Origin: an uncultured SAR86 cluster bacterium
GTDB lineage: Bacteria > Pseudomonadota > Gammaproteobacteria > Magnimaribacterales > D2472
Assembly (NCBI GenBank): GCA_905181595.1
Contig: CAJIYI010000001.1
Coordinates: forward strand, 959,938-1,023,937
DNA: 64,000 bases
Direction of reading: 5' to 3'
The notes below the pieces were generated by a model that was not told the DNA's origin, searched no databases, and saw nothing but the letters and a program-made list of their open reading frames with translations. Both the position numbers and the translations under genes were made by a program. Of this stretch, positions 51,853-61,105 are shown piece by piece; the first letter of the stretch is position 1, and each line of letters opens with the position of its first letter.

Positions 51853-52557
51853 TTACAGGTTTAGAGTTTCTTTGATTAAAGGAATGGTGATCTTTCTTTT
51901 AAGAGAAGCTGCCTGCTTATCTAGAACCATGAGATTGTCTACCAGCAGTGAAAATTCACGAGTTTGATGCTTTAAAAGAAACTCAAGCTCAGCTTTTTCT
52001 AAGTTAATGTCTAATTGTTGGGACACAAAATCCAAAGCTTGGTTCAAAAACTCATCCTGCACTGCTTGTAACTTCATGAACTCCATTCGTTTTATTCTGG
52101 ATAGTAAATCAGGTAGCTGTGTAATATCTTCTAGAGATTGATTGCCTCCAAATGAAAGTATGAGGCTGCAGTTAGATTGCTGACATTCATTGATTAGATT
52201 AAACAGAGCTGTCTCCCACTCTTCCCTCGAAAGAATAAGTTGCAAGTCATCAATACAGACCGCATTCAAGGATGCTAAATTTTGAAATATTTCAACTCCC
52301 ATGTTGATGGCTTTGTTCATGGGTATAAAAGCAAACTGTTTTCCTGATGAGCTAAGCTCATTGCAAATAGCTTGCATTAAAAATGATTTTCCAGAGCCTT
52401 CAGCCCCATTAATTATTAGCTCATCAGCATTCTTGCTTGCAACAAGGTCCGCAAGCCTGCTCATTAACTCAATATTATCTGGTGAACAAAAAAAGCTCGC
52501 AAAAGATGCCTTTTGATTAACCTGAAAAGGGAAAATAAGTTGCGTTGGATTATTCAC
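51853..52557 (-). CDS. hda: DnaA regulatory inactivator Hda
   Basis: 234 residues from a GTG start. The AAA+ module contains Walker A INGAEGSGKSFLMQA, Walker B VCIDDLQLI and sensor regions (LILSFGG, PDLLSRIKRM), with no DNA-binding domain IV. The N-terminal QLIFPFQVNQKASFASFF includes the clamp-binding QLxFPF motif. Hda with the sliding clamp stimulates hydrolysis of DnaA-ATP after initiation. It follows the phosphatidyltransferase gene with an eight-base overlap. Confidence 0.93.
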   Translation of the reverse strand: MNNPTQLIFPFQVNQKASFASFFCSPDNIELMSRLADLVASKNADELIINGAEGSGKSFLMQAICNELSSSGKQFAFIPMNKAINMGVEIFQNLASLNAVCIDDLQLILSREEWETALFNLINECQQSNCSLILSFGGNQSLEDITQLPDLLSRIKRMEFMKLQAVQDEFLNQALDFVSQQLDINLEKAELEFLLKHQTREFSLLVDNLMVLDKQAASLKRKITIPLIKETLNL

Positions 52558-53101
52558 GATGCAGTTTAGCAGTTAATTTAAACCAATTAGAGCCATAAGA
52601 AATAAGGCTAATCGCTGTAATTGTTGCAACAGTAAGATCAACAATGTAATTAGTGATATTTAGAGAGAAAATAATATCAACAAATACAAAAACTAAATAT
52701 GCGATATGCGAGAAAGTCGTGACCTTACCAAATACATTGGGTGCAGGGGTTGCCGTCTCATACACAGTCATATGAAATGCGGCGCCAATGATGATCATTA
52801 AGTCTCGCAGAACAAATATTGCTAAAACAAATAATGGAATATACCCATTCAGCCAAAGGATTAAAATGGTACCTATCAGCAAGACTTTATCAGCAATGGG
52901 ATCTAGGATTTTTCCAAGATCAGTCTGCCAGTCCATGACTCGAGCAAGATAGCCATCCAGGCCATCCGTTGCAGCTGCGATAGCAAAAATATACAAAGCA
53001 AAAAGAAAATTTTCTTCTGAAATAAATGTTAACAATGGGTACATCAAAAATATTCTGATGATTGACAATAAGTTAGGAATAAAAATGAAGTACTTGCCCA
53101 T
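52550..53101 (-). CDS. CDP-alcohol phosphatidyltransferase family protein
   Basis: 183 residues with about five membrane segments. The family active site D-G-x2-D-G-x3-A-R-x8-G-x3-D-x3-D is present as DGLDGYLARVMDWQTDLGK then ILDPIADKVLL. It transfers a CDP-activated phosphatidyl or related group to an alcohol in the inner membrane, possibly PgsA-like or CLS-like; the acceptor is not certain. The location between DUF2066 and hda is conserved in gammaproteobacteria such as Pseudomonas. Confidence 0.88.
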   Translation of the reverse strand: MGKYFIFIPNLLSIIRIFLMYPLLTFISEENFLFALYIFAIAAATDGLDGYLARVMDWQTDLGKILDPIADKVLLIGTILILWLNGYIPLFVLAIFVLRDLMIIIGAAFHMTVYETATPAPNVFGKVTTFSHIAYLVFVFVDIIFSLNITNYIVDLTVATITAISLISYGSNWFKLTAKLHRE

Positions 53102-53102
53102 G

Positions 53103-54123
53103 CTAGTTTAAGTACTCCAGGTAAAGTGTTGCTGAGTCCTGAGCGAGCTCTTTTACGTACAACTTAGTGCTGCCTCTTAGTTCTTTTAAAAGCGATTCAG
53201 TGGTTTGAAATAATTGAGTTTGGTACTCGATCTTTGCGCGATCAAAGAAGTAGAAATCCCTAGATTTAATGGCAAAGATTTTATCTAATTCAAGCTCGAC
53301 AGCCTGAACATCCTCAAATGATTCTAAGCCAGCAATAGATAGTATCAATCGATCACCTACAACACCTTGCTCCAGAGGCTCAACCGATAGAAATGAATCT
53401 AAGAAAAGGTGAATTTGCTCACTAAAAAAATCTAGGATCATATCTTCCTGAATGGATAGCTGAGAATTTAAATCACCATTTATAAGCCATTGATTGATTC
53501 CAACTCGGGAAATTTCAAAAGCCAATAACTCATCGTTGTAGAATTTTTCTTGAATGTATTCAGCAGGTGAAAATAAAATATTTGTTTGCTGCAAAAAATT
53601 TTGGTCCTCTAAATCAAACGCTGGGAGCTCTAAGTAAACCCCTCTATCTGAGGCAATTTCATTTAACGTTGTTTGAATATTGAGTTTGAAGCGAGTCTGC
53701 TGGATTATTGAGGTCCATGTAGGATGGTGCGCCTTCACCAGAATCAATCTTAATTAAGAAAAGAATAACTGGGCGAGAAAAACCAATTAAAGGCATGTTA
53801 ATTTTTCTTAGCTCAGGAATTAAAGTGGCTCTATTAAATTTTACGGATAAATATTCATTATCATCTATAGACTCTATTGAATAAGAGGAGACAAAATCTA
53901 TCTTATTCAGCTTTGCATCTCCGACTCTCCAAAGGTAACGCTTATTCCTAGATCCAGATAACTTTTTCAGCAATTGATTGAATGCTTTATTTAATCCATC
54001 ATTAGTATTGGTATACTGATCAGCAGCTATATTCACTGTGAATAGGCTGGGTAATTCTTTTGCATGAACATTATCTGCAAAGCAAAAAATTACAAAAAAA
54101 GTGAAGAAAAATTTATTAATCAT
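53103..54123 (-). CDS. DUF2066 secreted protein with one-base frameshift
   Basis: First frame: signal peptide (NKFFFTFFVIFCFADNVHA), then SLFTVNIAADQYTN and NKAFNQLLKKLSGSR, typical DUF2066, through RPVILFLIKIDSGEG to a stop at 53659. Second frame: KLNIQTTLNEIASDRG to the end at 53103. Skipping one base near 53690-53696 gives 339 residues. Function unknown; the family is exported and always near purM/hda in gammaproteobacteria. It starts 15 bases from divergent purM. Confidence 0.85.
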
Positions 54124-54138
54124 AATTTTTAATTGTAA

Positions 54139-55158
54139 ATGACTAACAAACTAAAACCTACCGATCCTTATGCAGCAGCTGGGGTAAACATTGAAGCTGG
54201 CAATACATTTGTGGACTCAATTAAAAAAAGTGTTAATGCAACTCATGATAAAAGAGTGCTTGGAGGTATTGGCGGATTTGCTGGCCTTTTTCAACTTGGA
54301 AGCAAGTACAAAAATCCAGTATTAGTTGGATGTACCGATGGCGTTGGTACAAAAGTTGCTTTAAGCCAAGCAAACAATAAAACTGACTCAATTGGACAAG
54401 ATTTAGTGGCTATGTGTGTGAATGACATGGTTACATGTGGAGCCGAGCCTTTGTTCTTTCTAGATTACTTTGCGGCGTCAAAACTAGAGCCAAAATCACA
54501 TGCTCAAATTGTGAAAAGTATTGCAAAAGCATGCAAGCTATCAAATTGTGCTTTGTTGGGTGGAGAGACAGCAGAAATGCCAGGTCATTATGTCGGAAAT
54601 AATTATGATCTTGCTGGCTTTTCAGTTGGTGTGGTTGAGAAAGCCAAGCTAATTGATGGGAAGAAAATTAAAGCAGGACAAGTGCTTCTGGCTATCGAAT
54701 CAAGCGGACCTCACTCAAATGGTTACTCGCTAATTCGTTCAATTGTTAAAAAAAAGAAGCCGTCTCAATCTATAGTGAACGCTTTATTAAAACCAACACA
54801 CTTATACCCAACAGCTATCAAGGAACTTACTAGCAAAATTGATGTCAAAGGCATGGCGCATATTACAGGCGGCGGCTTGACTGAAAATATTCCAAGAATT
54901 CTAAAGAATGGCTTGGTTGCTAAAATTGATTTAACAGCATGGAAGTTTCCTAAAATTTTTCAATGGCTGCAAGATTCAGGAAAAATCTCGCAAATGGATA
55001 TGTTAAGAATTTTTAATTGTGGAGTTGGAATGGTCTGTGTGCTTGATACAAAAGATGTTGAAAAAGCTCAGAAAATTTTAAAGAAAAATAACTTTAAGTC
55101 TTTTGCCATGGGCTCCATTAAGAAATCTAAATCCGTTTCACAGATAGAATACAGCTAG
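54139..55158 (+). CDS. purM: phosphoribosylformylglycinamidine cyclo-ligase
   Basis: 339 residues. Key regions: YAAAGVNIEAGN, VGCTDGVGTKVALS, MCVNDMVTCGAEPLFFLDYFA, LLGGETAEMPGHY, SSGPHSNGYSLIRS and AHITGGGLTENIPRIL. PurM closes the imidazole ring to AIR in purine synthesis. purN follows three bases after the stop, an operon conserved in gammaproteobacteria. Confidence 0.96.
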   Translation: MTNKLKPTDPYAAAGVNIEAGNTFVDSIKKSVNATHDKRVLGGIGGFAGLFQLGSKYKNPVLVGCTDGVGTKVALSQANNKTDSIGQDLVAMCVNDMVTCGAEPLFFLDYFAASKLEPKSHAQIVKSIAKACKLSNCALLGGETAEMPGHYVGNNYDLAGFSVGVVEKAKLIDGKKIKAGQVLLAIESSGPHSNGYSLIRSIVKKKKPSQSIVNALLKPTHLYPTAIKELTSKIDVKGMAHITGGGLTENIPRILKNGLVAKIDLTAWKFPKIFQWLQDSGKISQMDMLRIFNCGVGMVCVLDTKDVEKAQKILKKNNFKSFAMGSIKKSKSVSQIEYS

Positions 55159-55161
55159 ACC

Positions 55162-55809
55162 ATGATAAAAATAGTTGTTCTGATTTCTGGCAATGGCTCT
55201 AACCTAGAAGCCATTGCAAAAGCATGCCAAAACAACAGCATACCTGGCTCTATCGAGCTGGTGATTTCAAATAAACCAGATGTCAAAGGTCTTGAGCGTG
55301 CTCAAAAATATCATCTGATGTCTCAAACGATTAATCACACTGATTTTTCTTCTCGAGAAGATTTTGACCAAGCGCTAACAGAGCGAGTGCTGTCAATTGA
55401 GCCTGACTTAGTTGTTCTGGCTGGTTTCATGAGAATTCTTACAACACAATTTACAAATGCTTTTGCAGGAAAATTAATCAATATACATCCGTCTTTGCTG
55501 CCCGAGTATCCAGGGCTGGATACTCACAAGCAAGCTTTAGAGAACGGAGATTTAATGCATGGTGTAACAATACATTATGTAGACGAAGGCCTAGATAGTG
55601 GGCCTATTATTGCGCAAGGCGCATTAAAAATTGATCCGTCTCAAAGTGAAGCTAAGCTTGCCCAGAGAATTCATAAAATAGAACATGCCCTTTTGCCCAA
55701 AGTGATTGCTGAAATTGCAAAGGGGCTGATCTCTCTGAAGGGTAAAGAAGTTAAGTTTGAATCTAAAAGTTACTTTGGAAAAAATAATATGGAGTTTTTT
55801 AATGTATAG
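55162..55809 (+). CDS. purN: phosphoribosylglycinamide formyltransferase
   Basis: 215 residues. VLISGNGSNLEAIAKAC, the LVVLAGFMRILT region, catalytic NIHPSLLPEYPGLDTHKQAL (Asn, His) and GVTIHYVDEGLDSGPIIAQG (Asp) are all present. It transfers formyl from 10-formyl-THF (product of FolD) to GAR. The stop overlaps the DUF3108 start by eight bases. Confidence 0.96.
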   Translation: MIKIVVLISGNGSNLEAIAKACQNNSIPGSIELVISNKPDVKGLERAQKYHLMSQTINHTDFSSREDFDQALTERVLSIEPDLVVLAGFMRILTTQFTNAFAGKLINIHPSLLPEYPGLDTHKQALENGDLMHGVTIHYVDEGLDSGPIIAQGALKIDPSQSEAKLAQRIHKIEHALLPKVIAEIAKGLISLKGKEVKFESKSYFGKNNMEFFNV

Positions 55810-56482
55810 ATCCATGAGTGCGCTACTGGCACTAACAATTACATTAAATGTTTCAGGACAGATGTTCCCTGACTACAGGGCAATATATGACTTTACAAAT
55901 TCTGATGTAAGCATGGAAGGTGTTCGTGAATTAAAGACACTTGAAGATGGTAAAAGATCTCTGTCATACAATGCAAAGTTTCCGCTAGGTAAGATTAATA
56001 TCGGCTCTGATTTTCACGAGAGCGAAGATTTCATATCGACAAATCAATATACCGTGAGTGCTAAGTGGACTATTGTTAAGCAGGAGCGGGTTTTAAAGTT
56101 TGATCGAGAAGCAAAAACTATGAGCGCATCTGGTAAATTTGAATGGGCAAAAGACCTACCTGAAAATTTAGAAATTTTTGATCCATTAAATGCTCAAATA
56201 CAAATTAGAAAAAAGGTTATGCAAGGCGCTCAGACATTTTCTCTTTTATTACCTGAGATTAAGACTGGCGAGATTGAATCCAATCAATACAAGCTCAACC
56301 CAGATGCAGAATGCTCAGTAGGAGAAAAAATCTATCAATGCAAGGTTGTCCAGCGCGAGAGGCCTCAAGAAAATAGAATCACAACTTACTTTTTATCACC
56401 CGAGCTTGGTTATTTGATTGTGAAGATTGAAGACCAGGACAGCAAAGGAGATACTCTTCTTGAGCTTAAAAGCGTACTTTAA
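55802..56482 (+). CDS. DUF3108 secreted protein
   Basis: 226 residues from the ATG at 55802 with a GGAG ribosome site. Signal peptide ([15 protein letters not shown]), then a beta-rich domain ([56 protein letters not shown]) as in DUF3108. Function unknown; this family follows purMN in Pseudomonas and relatives. The stop overlaps the dcd stop as TTAA. Confidence 0.85.
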   Translation: MYRSMSALLALTITLNVSGQMFPDYRAIYDFTNSDVSMEGVRELKTLEDGKRSLSYNAKFPLGKINIGSDFHESEDFISTNQYTVSAKWTIVKQERVLKFDREAKTMSASGKFEWAKDLPENLEIFDPLNAQIQIRKKVMQGAQTFSLLLPEIKTGEIESNQYKLNPDAECSVGEKIYQCKVVQRERPQENRITTYFLSPELGYLIVKIEDQDSKGDTLLELKSVL

Positions 56483-57048
56483 GTTTTAGGAAGCGTTACG
56501 CCAGTCTGGCCTTGGTATTTACCACCCCTATCCTTATAACTGACTTCGCACTCTTCATCAGACTCAAAAAAGATCATCTGAGCCACACCTTCACCAGCAT
56601 AAATTTTTGCAGGTAGATTTGTGGTGTTGGAAAATTCCAATGTCACGTGCCCTTCCCACTCAGGCTCAAGGGGCGTCACATTAACAATAATTCCACATCT
56701 TGCATAAGTTGATTTGCCAAGACAAATTGTTAAGACATTTCGTGGAATACGAAAGTACTCAACAGTTCTTGCTAAAGCGAATGAATTAGGTGGAATGATG
56801 CAAACATCGGCAGTAATATCAACAAAGCTTTTATCGTCAAAAACTTTTGGGTCTACAGTGGCAGAATGAATATTTGTAAACACTTTAAATTCATTGGCAC
56901 AACGAACATCATATCCAAAGCTTGATACACCATATGAAATTAACTTCTCACCTTTGTCATCTACTCTGACTTGATTCTCGGAAAACGGCTCAATCATGCC
57001 TTCACTTTCAGCTTTACGTTTGATCCATACATCCGGTTTAATAGACAT
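56479..57048 (-). CDS. dcd: dCTP deaminase
   Basis: 189 residues. Motifs: [67 protein letters not shown] and the C-terminal [10 protein letters not shown]. It converts dCTP to dUTP for thymidylate synthesis. The start shares one base with the recR stop (TAATG). Confidence 0.95.
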   Translation of the reverse strand: MSIKPDVWIKRKAESEGMIEPFSENQVRVDDKGEKLISYGVSSFGYDVRCANEFKVFTNIHSATVDPKVFDDKSFVDITADVCIIPPNSFALARTVEYFRIPRNVLTICLGKSTYARCGIIVNVTPLEPEWEGHVTLEFSNTTNLPAKIYAGEGVAQMIFFESDEECEVSYKDRGGKYQGQTGVTLPKT

Positions 57049-57635
57049 TAAATTTCGATCCTCCCTTGGATTGCTCTGGCAATAGTATTGCCGTCAACAT
57101 ACTCTAACTCGCCCCCTATTGGAATACCATAAGATATTCTTGAAACTTTTACAGACTGCAAATGATCTTTAATAAATGAGGCAGTTGCATCACCCTCAAC
57201 GGTCGAGCTGGTAGCCAGGATGACTTCTTCAATTTGCGTATGCTGAATATGACGGAGTAAATCTGGAATCCCCAAATCATCTGGAGAAATCCCATCAATA
57301 GGAGAAAGACGTCCCATTAAAACAAAATATCTACCCTTAAAGCCACCAGTTGATTCTATGGCGAGAACATCAGATGGGCTTTCAACCACACATAAGCTAT
57401 ATACATCTCTAGAAGAATCACTGCAAATACGGCAAATAGGTTCTGAGGTTAATTGCCTGCATACTTCGCATCGCTGAATTGTTTCCAAGCATTCTTCTAA
57501 TGTTTTTGCTAAATGCGCAGCTCCATCTTTATTTTTGTCTAGTAAAAACAATGCCATTCTCTGAGCAGATTTTTTACCAACCCCAGGCAGAATAGTTAAA
57601 GCTTCAATTAATTCATAAAGTAAATCTTTGCTCAT
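57048..57635 (-). CDS. recR: recombination mediator RecR
   Basis: 195 residues: helix-hairpin-helix [17 protein letters not shown], zinc finger [16 protein letters not shown], and the Toprim domain ([27 protein letters not shown] and [17 protein letters not shown]). It loads RecA with RecFO at gaps. It starts with an ATGA overlap on dnaX; the usual ybaB between dnaX and recR is absent. Confidence 0.96.
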   Translation of the reverse strand: MSKDLLYELIEALTILPGVGKKSAQRMALFLLDKNKDGAAHLAKTLEECLETIQRCEVCRQLTSEPICRICSDSSRDVYSLCVVESPSDVLAIESTGGFKGRYFVLMGRLSPIDGISPDDLGIPDLLRHIQHTQIEEVILATSSTVEGDATASFIKDHLQSVKVSRISYGIPIGGELEYVDGNTIARAIQGRIEI

Positions 57636-59252
57636 GAACTCACCTTGTTGATAGATTCATCAATTATTTTTCCATCAAATGAATCTAGAATATCTTTTAG
57701 CACTGGGTTTTCCAGCAATGAAGATTTGTCTTGGTTAAGTTGCTCTTCAGCCTCTTGCTCCTGCATGACAGCAGGCGACGCTATGACATCCCCGCTCTCT
57801 ATAGCTAAAGAAATTTTATACCCCAATCGCGCACCAATAGAGTCTATAAATTCTGTTTTAAGGCCCTCGGTTGGATTAATCAGGTCATCTGATTTCTTTA
57901 AAACCAGAGTCTTATCTACAAAACTAATAAATTCAAATTCTGAAAATACTTGTCTCACAAACATGGACAGTTCTAAGGAATCAAACATTGAATTCCAACT
58001 CCTTAAATCCAAACTAGAGGGATTAGGCTCTGTTGCCATTCTTTCTTCTGGTTCGGTGACTATTTTGTTTTGAATAATCTCAGATACAGGCGGTTCTGTA
58101 TCCACTTTTTTAATTTCAACTTTAGGCGCTAGAACTTATTTTAAGATTTTTTTTTTCTTCCCTGGGAGTTACTGCCTCTCCCATTGGCTGAAAGGCCAAC
58201 ATGCGCAATATACATAATTCTAGGGCTTGCTTAGGATGTGGATGCACATGGAATTTACCCAAAGAATTTAGAGCAATTTCATAATGCAGTTGCGTGATTT
58301 GAGGATCTAGATTATCAGCCAGCCTTTGAATGGATTCGCTTTCGTTATTGTGAAGTTGCTGATGCAATGAGATTTTATGGAACACAGAAATTAAAATTTT
58401 CAGCACTTGCTCATATTCAACGTTAAGCTCTGTGATTTTATGCAAAGCATTATAGGCGCCATCACCATTACCAGCGACCACCTGCTCAACAAGTTCAATA
58501 ATATATGATTGATCAATTGTTCCAAGCAAAGCCTTCACATCTTCTGTATTCAAAGAACCATTTCCATGAGCAATTGCCTGATCTAAAAGCGTTAAACCAT
58601 CTCTTACGGAACCTTGAGCTGAGTCTGCTATCAGAGCAATAGACTCTTCATCATATTCGATGGATTCTAAATCCAGCAAAGATTTTAAATGCAATTGAAT
58701 TTTTGCTTCAGGTATTACCTTGAGGTTTAGTTGCAAGCACCTTGATAAGACAGTTTTAGGAACTTTCTCTACTTCGGTAGTGGCCATTAAAAACATTACA
58801 TGCGGCGGTGGCTCTTCCAAGGTTTTTAGCAGCGCATTAAAACTACTTTTAGAGAGCATATGTACCTCATCGATAAGATATATCTTGAAGCGAGCATTGG
58901 CAGGTTTGTATTGCACAGAATCCAGCAACTCTCTCATGTCGTCAACGCCAGTTCTTGATGCAGCATCAACCTCCAGAAATTCCATGTGACGTCCAATTTT
59001 AATTTCTTCGCAAGCGGAGCATTTATTGCAAGGTATGACTTGGGGAGAATCTGCTTGCATGCAGTTTAAACACTTCGAAAAAACCCTAGCAATGGTTGTT
59101 TTACCCACGCCACGGGTACCACTGAAAATGTATGCTTGATGGAGTTTATTTTGAGAGATGCTATTTTCTAATGCTTTTAAAACATGCTCTTGCCCCACAA
59201 CCTCAGAAAAGGAAGAAGGTCGATATTTTCTAGCTAAAACCTGGTAGGACAT
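57632..59252 (-). CDS. dnaX: DNA polymerase III tau (and gamma) subunit; split by a one-base shift, A10 slippery tract
   Basis: The first frame has the clamp-loader ATPase: YRPSSFSEVVGQEHVLKAL, Walker A GTRGVGKTTIARV, a four-Cys zinc module (CLNC, CNKCSAC), DEVHMLSKSSFNALLKTLEEPP and domain III. After residue 368 it runs through ten A residues (58147-58156 on the plus strand as T) and stops at 58122. The tau C-terminal domain (SWNSMFDSLELSMFVRQVF, LGYKISLAIES) lies in the next frame to 57632. Skipping one base between 58125 and 58135 gives a 539-residue tau. A -1 slip on the A tract gives KKS-stop at 58141 and a 370-residue gamma-like product. Confidence 0.9.
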
Positions 59253-59274
59253 GGCTCAATCATACCATGTCAAT

Positions 59275-59715
59275 TTACAAAATCTTGTCAATAATTGGTG
59301 AAGAAAAGCCCCTGGTAAAAAGAAATTGTTTTTGCTTCATTTTGGATTGATAGTCAGTGGGTTTTTGATCTTTAAATTTCTTTTTGAGCTCTCTTTGAGC
59401 ATTTTCTAGCCAACTCTCATATGCCTCCACAGCATTAGAAATAAAAAAAGAATCTACTTTTTTGGAATGGAGTTCCATCTCAATCTTTTTAGGTCCAAAC
59501 CCTTTTCGAGCTCTTGAATTAAGATACATTTCTGCAAATCGCTCGTCGTCTAATATTTTATTAGTTTCTAGCTTGTCCAAAACATCTTCTATGATTGGAG
59601 TTGTGTTTGGATAACGTTTATCAAGTTTTTGCATTAATTCATGACGAGAATGCTCTCGCCTAGACACCAAATCTAATGCTTTGTTGTAAACAATAATAAA
59701 AGCTTCTGCGCTCAT
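59275..59715 (-). CDS. recX: RecX family regulatory protein
   Basis: 146 residues with the RecX helix repeats: ALDLVSRREHSRHELMQKLDKR, LETNKILDDERFAEMYLNSRARKGFGPKKIEMEL, and a C-terminal QKQFLFTRGFSSPIIDKIL. RecX modulates RecA filaments. recA is not adjacent. The start overlaps the upstream lipoprotein stop as ATGA. Confidence 0.85.
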   Translation of the reverse strand: MSAEAFIIVYNKALDLVSRREHSRHELMQKLDKRYPNTTPIIEDVLDKLETNKILDDERFAEMYLNSRARKGFGPKKIEMELHSKKVDSFFISNAVEAYESWLENAQRELKKKFKDQKPTDYQSKMKQKQFLFTRGFSSPIIDKIL

Positions 59716-60185
59716 TTCAAAGGCATGACTCGAGACTTGCCTTTGTTTTTAATAATCTTAACTCTTTGACCTGTAGCAAAAACATAATCGCCCTCTTCTT
59801 GAATGATCGCAACAGTTTTTCCAGAATCTAAATCCAGCAATAACTCTATGGCTGGTTTACGCGTGGCAGCATCACCTACTTTAGAGCCCATAGCTGAACC
59901 AACCAGTGCACCCAGAACACCAGCAATATCCGATTCAGTTTCTGAATCAGTCACAGACGATCCGGCGACAGCTCCTATTAATGCGCCAGCAATTGCACCA
60001 GTATCTCCATCCCCAGCCAATACCACCCTATCAACAGAGACAACGGTAGCAAAAACAACAGTTTGCATTCTTTGCGCAGATGAGCGGTCAACGACTTCTG
60101 GTTTGAGGGAGTTATAGGAACAACTCGAAACTACCGAAGTGGTTATTATCATAGCCATAAAATATTTAAACTGCTTCTTCATCAT
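59712..60185 (-). CDS. glycine-zipper outer-membrane lipoprotein (SlyB/Pcp-like)
   Basis: 157 residues. Lipoprotein signal with VVSSC lipobox, then TVVFATVVSVDRVVLAGDGDTG and a Gly-zipper repeat (AIAGALIGAVAGS, IAGVLGALVGSAMGSKVGD), and a C-terminal beta domain (GKTVAIIQEEGDYVFATGQRV). It resembles SlyB/Pcp, which stabilise the outer membrane. AGGAG ribosome site before tandem ATGs (60185, 60182). Overlaps the upstream gene by 20 bases. Confidence 0.85.
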   Translation of the reverse strand: MMKKQFKYFMAMIITTSVVSSCSYNSLKPEVVDRSSAQRMQTVVFATVVSVDRVVLAGDGDTGAIAGALIGAVAGSSVTDSETESDIAGVLGALVGSAMGSKVGDAATRKPAIELLLDLDSGKTVAIIQEEGDYVFATGQRVKIIKNKGKSRVMPLK

Positions 60186-60585
60186 TTTTCTCCTGGGTAA
60201 AGTTTTTTAATTCATCTGCTATCAAAAAGTAAGTCTTGCCTGCATAAAATCCATCCAATAAGGTTACCTCGTAAATTGCCTCATTAAATTTAGAGTTTTG
60301 TAATTTTATTTTCTGATGTTTTTTTAATCTAACTAAGTCTCTAGAATCCACAGCAGAAAAAGTATCCCAATGTGAAAACTTTCTGGCGTTATAAGTCTGA
60401 TAAGCATCGCTAGAAAAAAAATAAAGTACTTGGCCATGCCCAGAGAATTTAGACGATGAGCTATTTCTATCTAACTGCCAAACGGAACCAATGATGCTTA
60501 ACTCTTCTTCCTCACTAGCTTCTGCAGGTAGATTAGGTAGGAAGAAAAATATTACAAGAAAAAGAAAGTATTTATAAGTGTGCAT
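60166..60585 (-). CDS. secreted hypothetical protein
   Basis: 139 residues with a signal peptide (YKYFLFLVIFFFLPNLPAEA) and an acidic mature start. The rest is beta-rich without motifs I recognise (IIGSVWQLDRNSSSS, YEVTLLDGFYAGKTYFLIAD). First gene of a probable three-gene operon with the glycine-zipper lipoprotein and recX, which overlap in series. Function unknown. Confidence 0.7.
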   Translation of the reverse strand: MHTYKYFLFLVIFFFLPNLPAEASEEEELSIIGSVWQLDRNSSSSKFSGHGQVLYFFSSDAYQTYNARKFSHWDTFSAVDSRDLVRLKKHQKIKLQNSKFNEAIYEVTLLDGFYAGKTYFLIADELKNFTQEKNDEEAV

Positions 60586-60619
60586 AATATTTAAGACAAT
60601 ATATTAATAGAAAAAGTTC

Positions 60620-61006
60620 TTATAACGGCAGCGATAAATACACTCCTGAAATTCCCATAGACAATATGATGAGCCAGGTTCCGACTATCCCAGCTAACCT
60701 ATAGGGAGTGCTCTCCCTTGAAATGGCCATTCCATAGGCATGGAGGATACGGCATAAAAAAAATATGGAGCCAAGCAAATGAAGTTTCCAGGATGCTACA
60801 TCTTGGAATTCCAGAAGCCCAAGCATGATGATGGCTAGAGGCGCATATTCAGATAAATTACCGAATGCTCGAATAGATTGAAGCATCTCTGATGAATCAC
60901 CTGCACCAAGCAAAGTATTGGTCTTAAGTCTCAGTGTGCCAGTCTGATAGGCCAAAAATACAGCTAAGATAGATAGAAGAGACGCATATAAAAGTGTAAT
61001 TTCCAT
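60620..61006 (-). CDS. MAPEG-family membrane protein
   Basis: 128 residues with four membrane segments (TLLYASLLSILAVFLAYQTG, EYAPLAIIMLGLLEF, LHLLGSIFFLCRILHAYGMA, GTWLIILSMGISGVYL). RAFGNLSEYAPLAI and FLCRILHAYGM fit the YecN-like MAPEG group, relatives of glutathione-dependent eicosanoid enzymes and microsomal GSTs. Catalysis not proven. Confidence 0.82.
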   Translation of the reverse strand: MEITLLYASLLSILAVFLAYQTGTLRLKTNTLLGAGDSSEMLQSIRAFGNLSEYAPLAIIMLGLLEFQDVASWKLHLLGSIFFLCRILHAYGMAISRESTPYRLAGIVGTWLIILSMGISGVYLSLPL

Positions 61007-61105
61007 ATTGATATTATTAAGTGACTTACTAACTAGTTTAATCGTATCCTTTAAAAAGTTGGAGTATTTCTTAAAAAAAAATTAGGTATCCATTAGAATA
61101 AACAA

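Noticed and set aside
59803-60117. 104-codon plus-strand frame opposite the glycine-zipper lipoprotein
   Set aside because: Ala/Pro/Ser-rich mirror of a glycine-zipper repeat; a shadow of the real gene.
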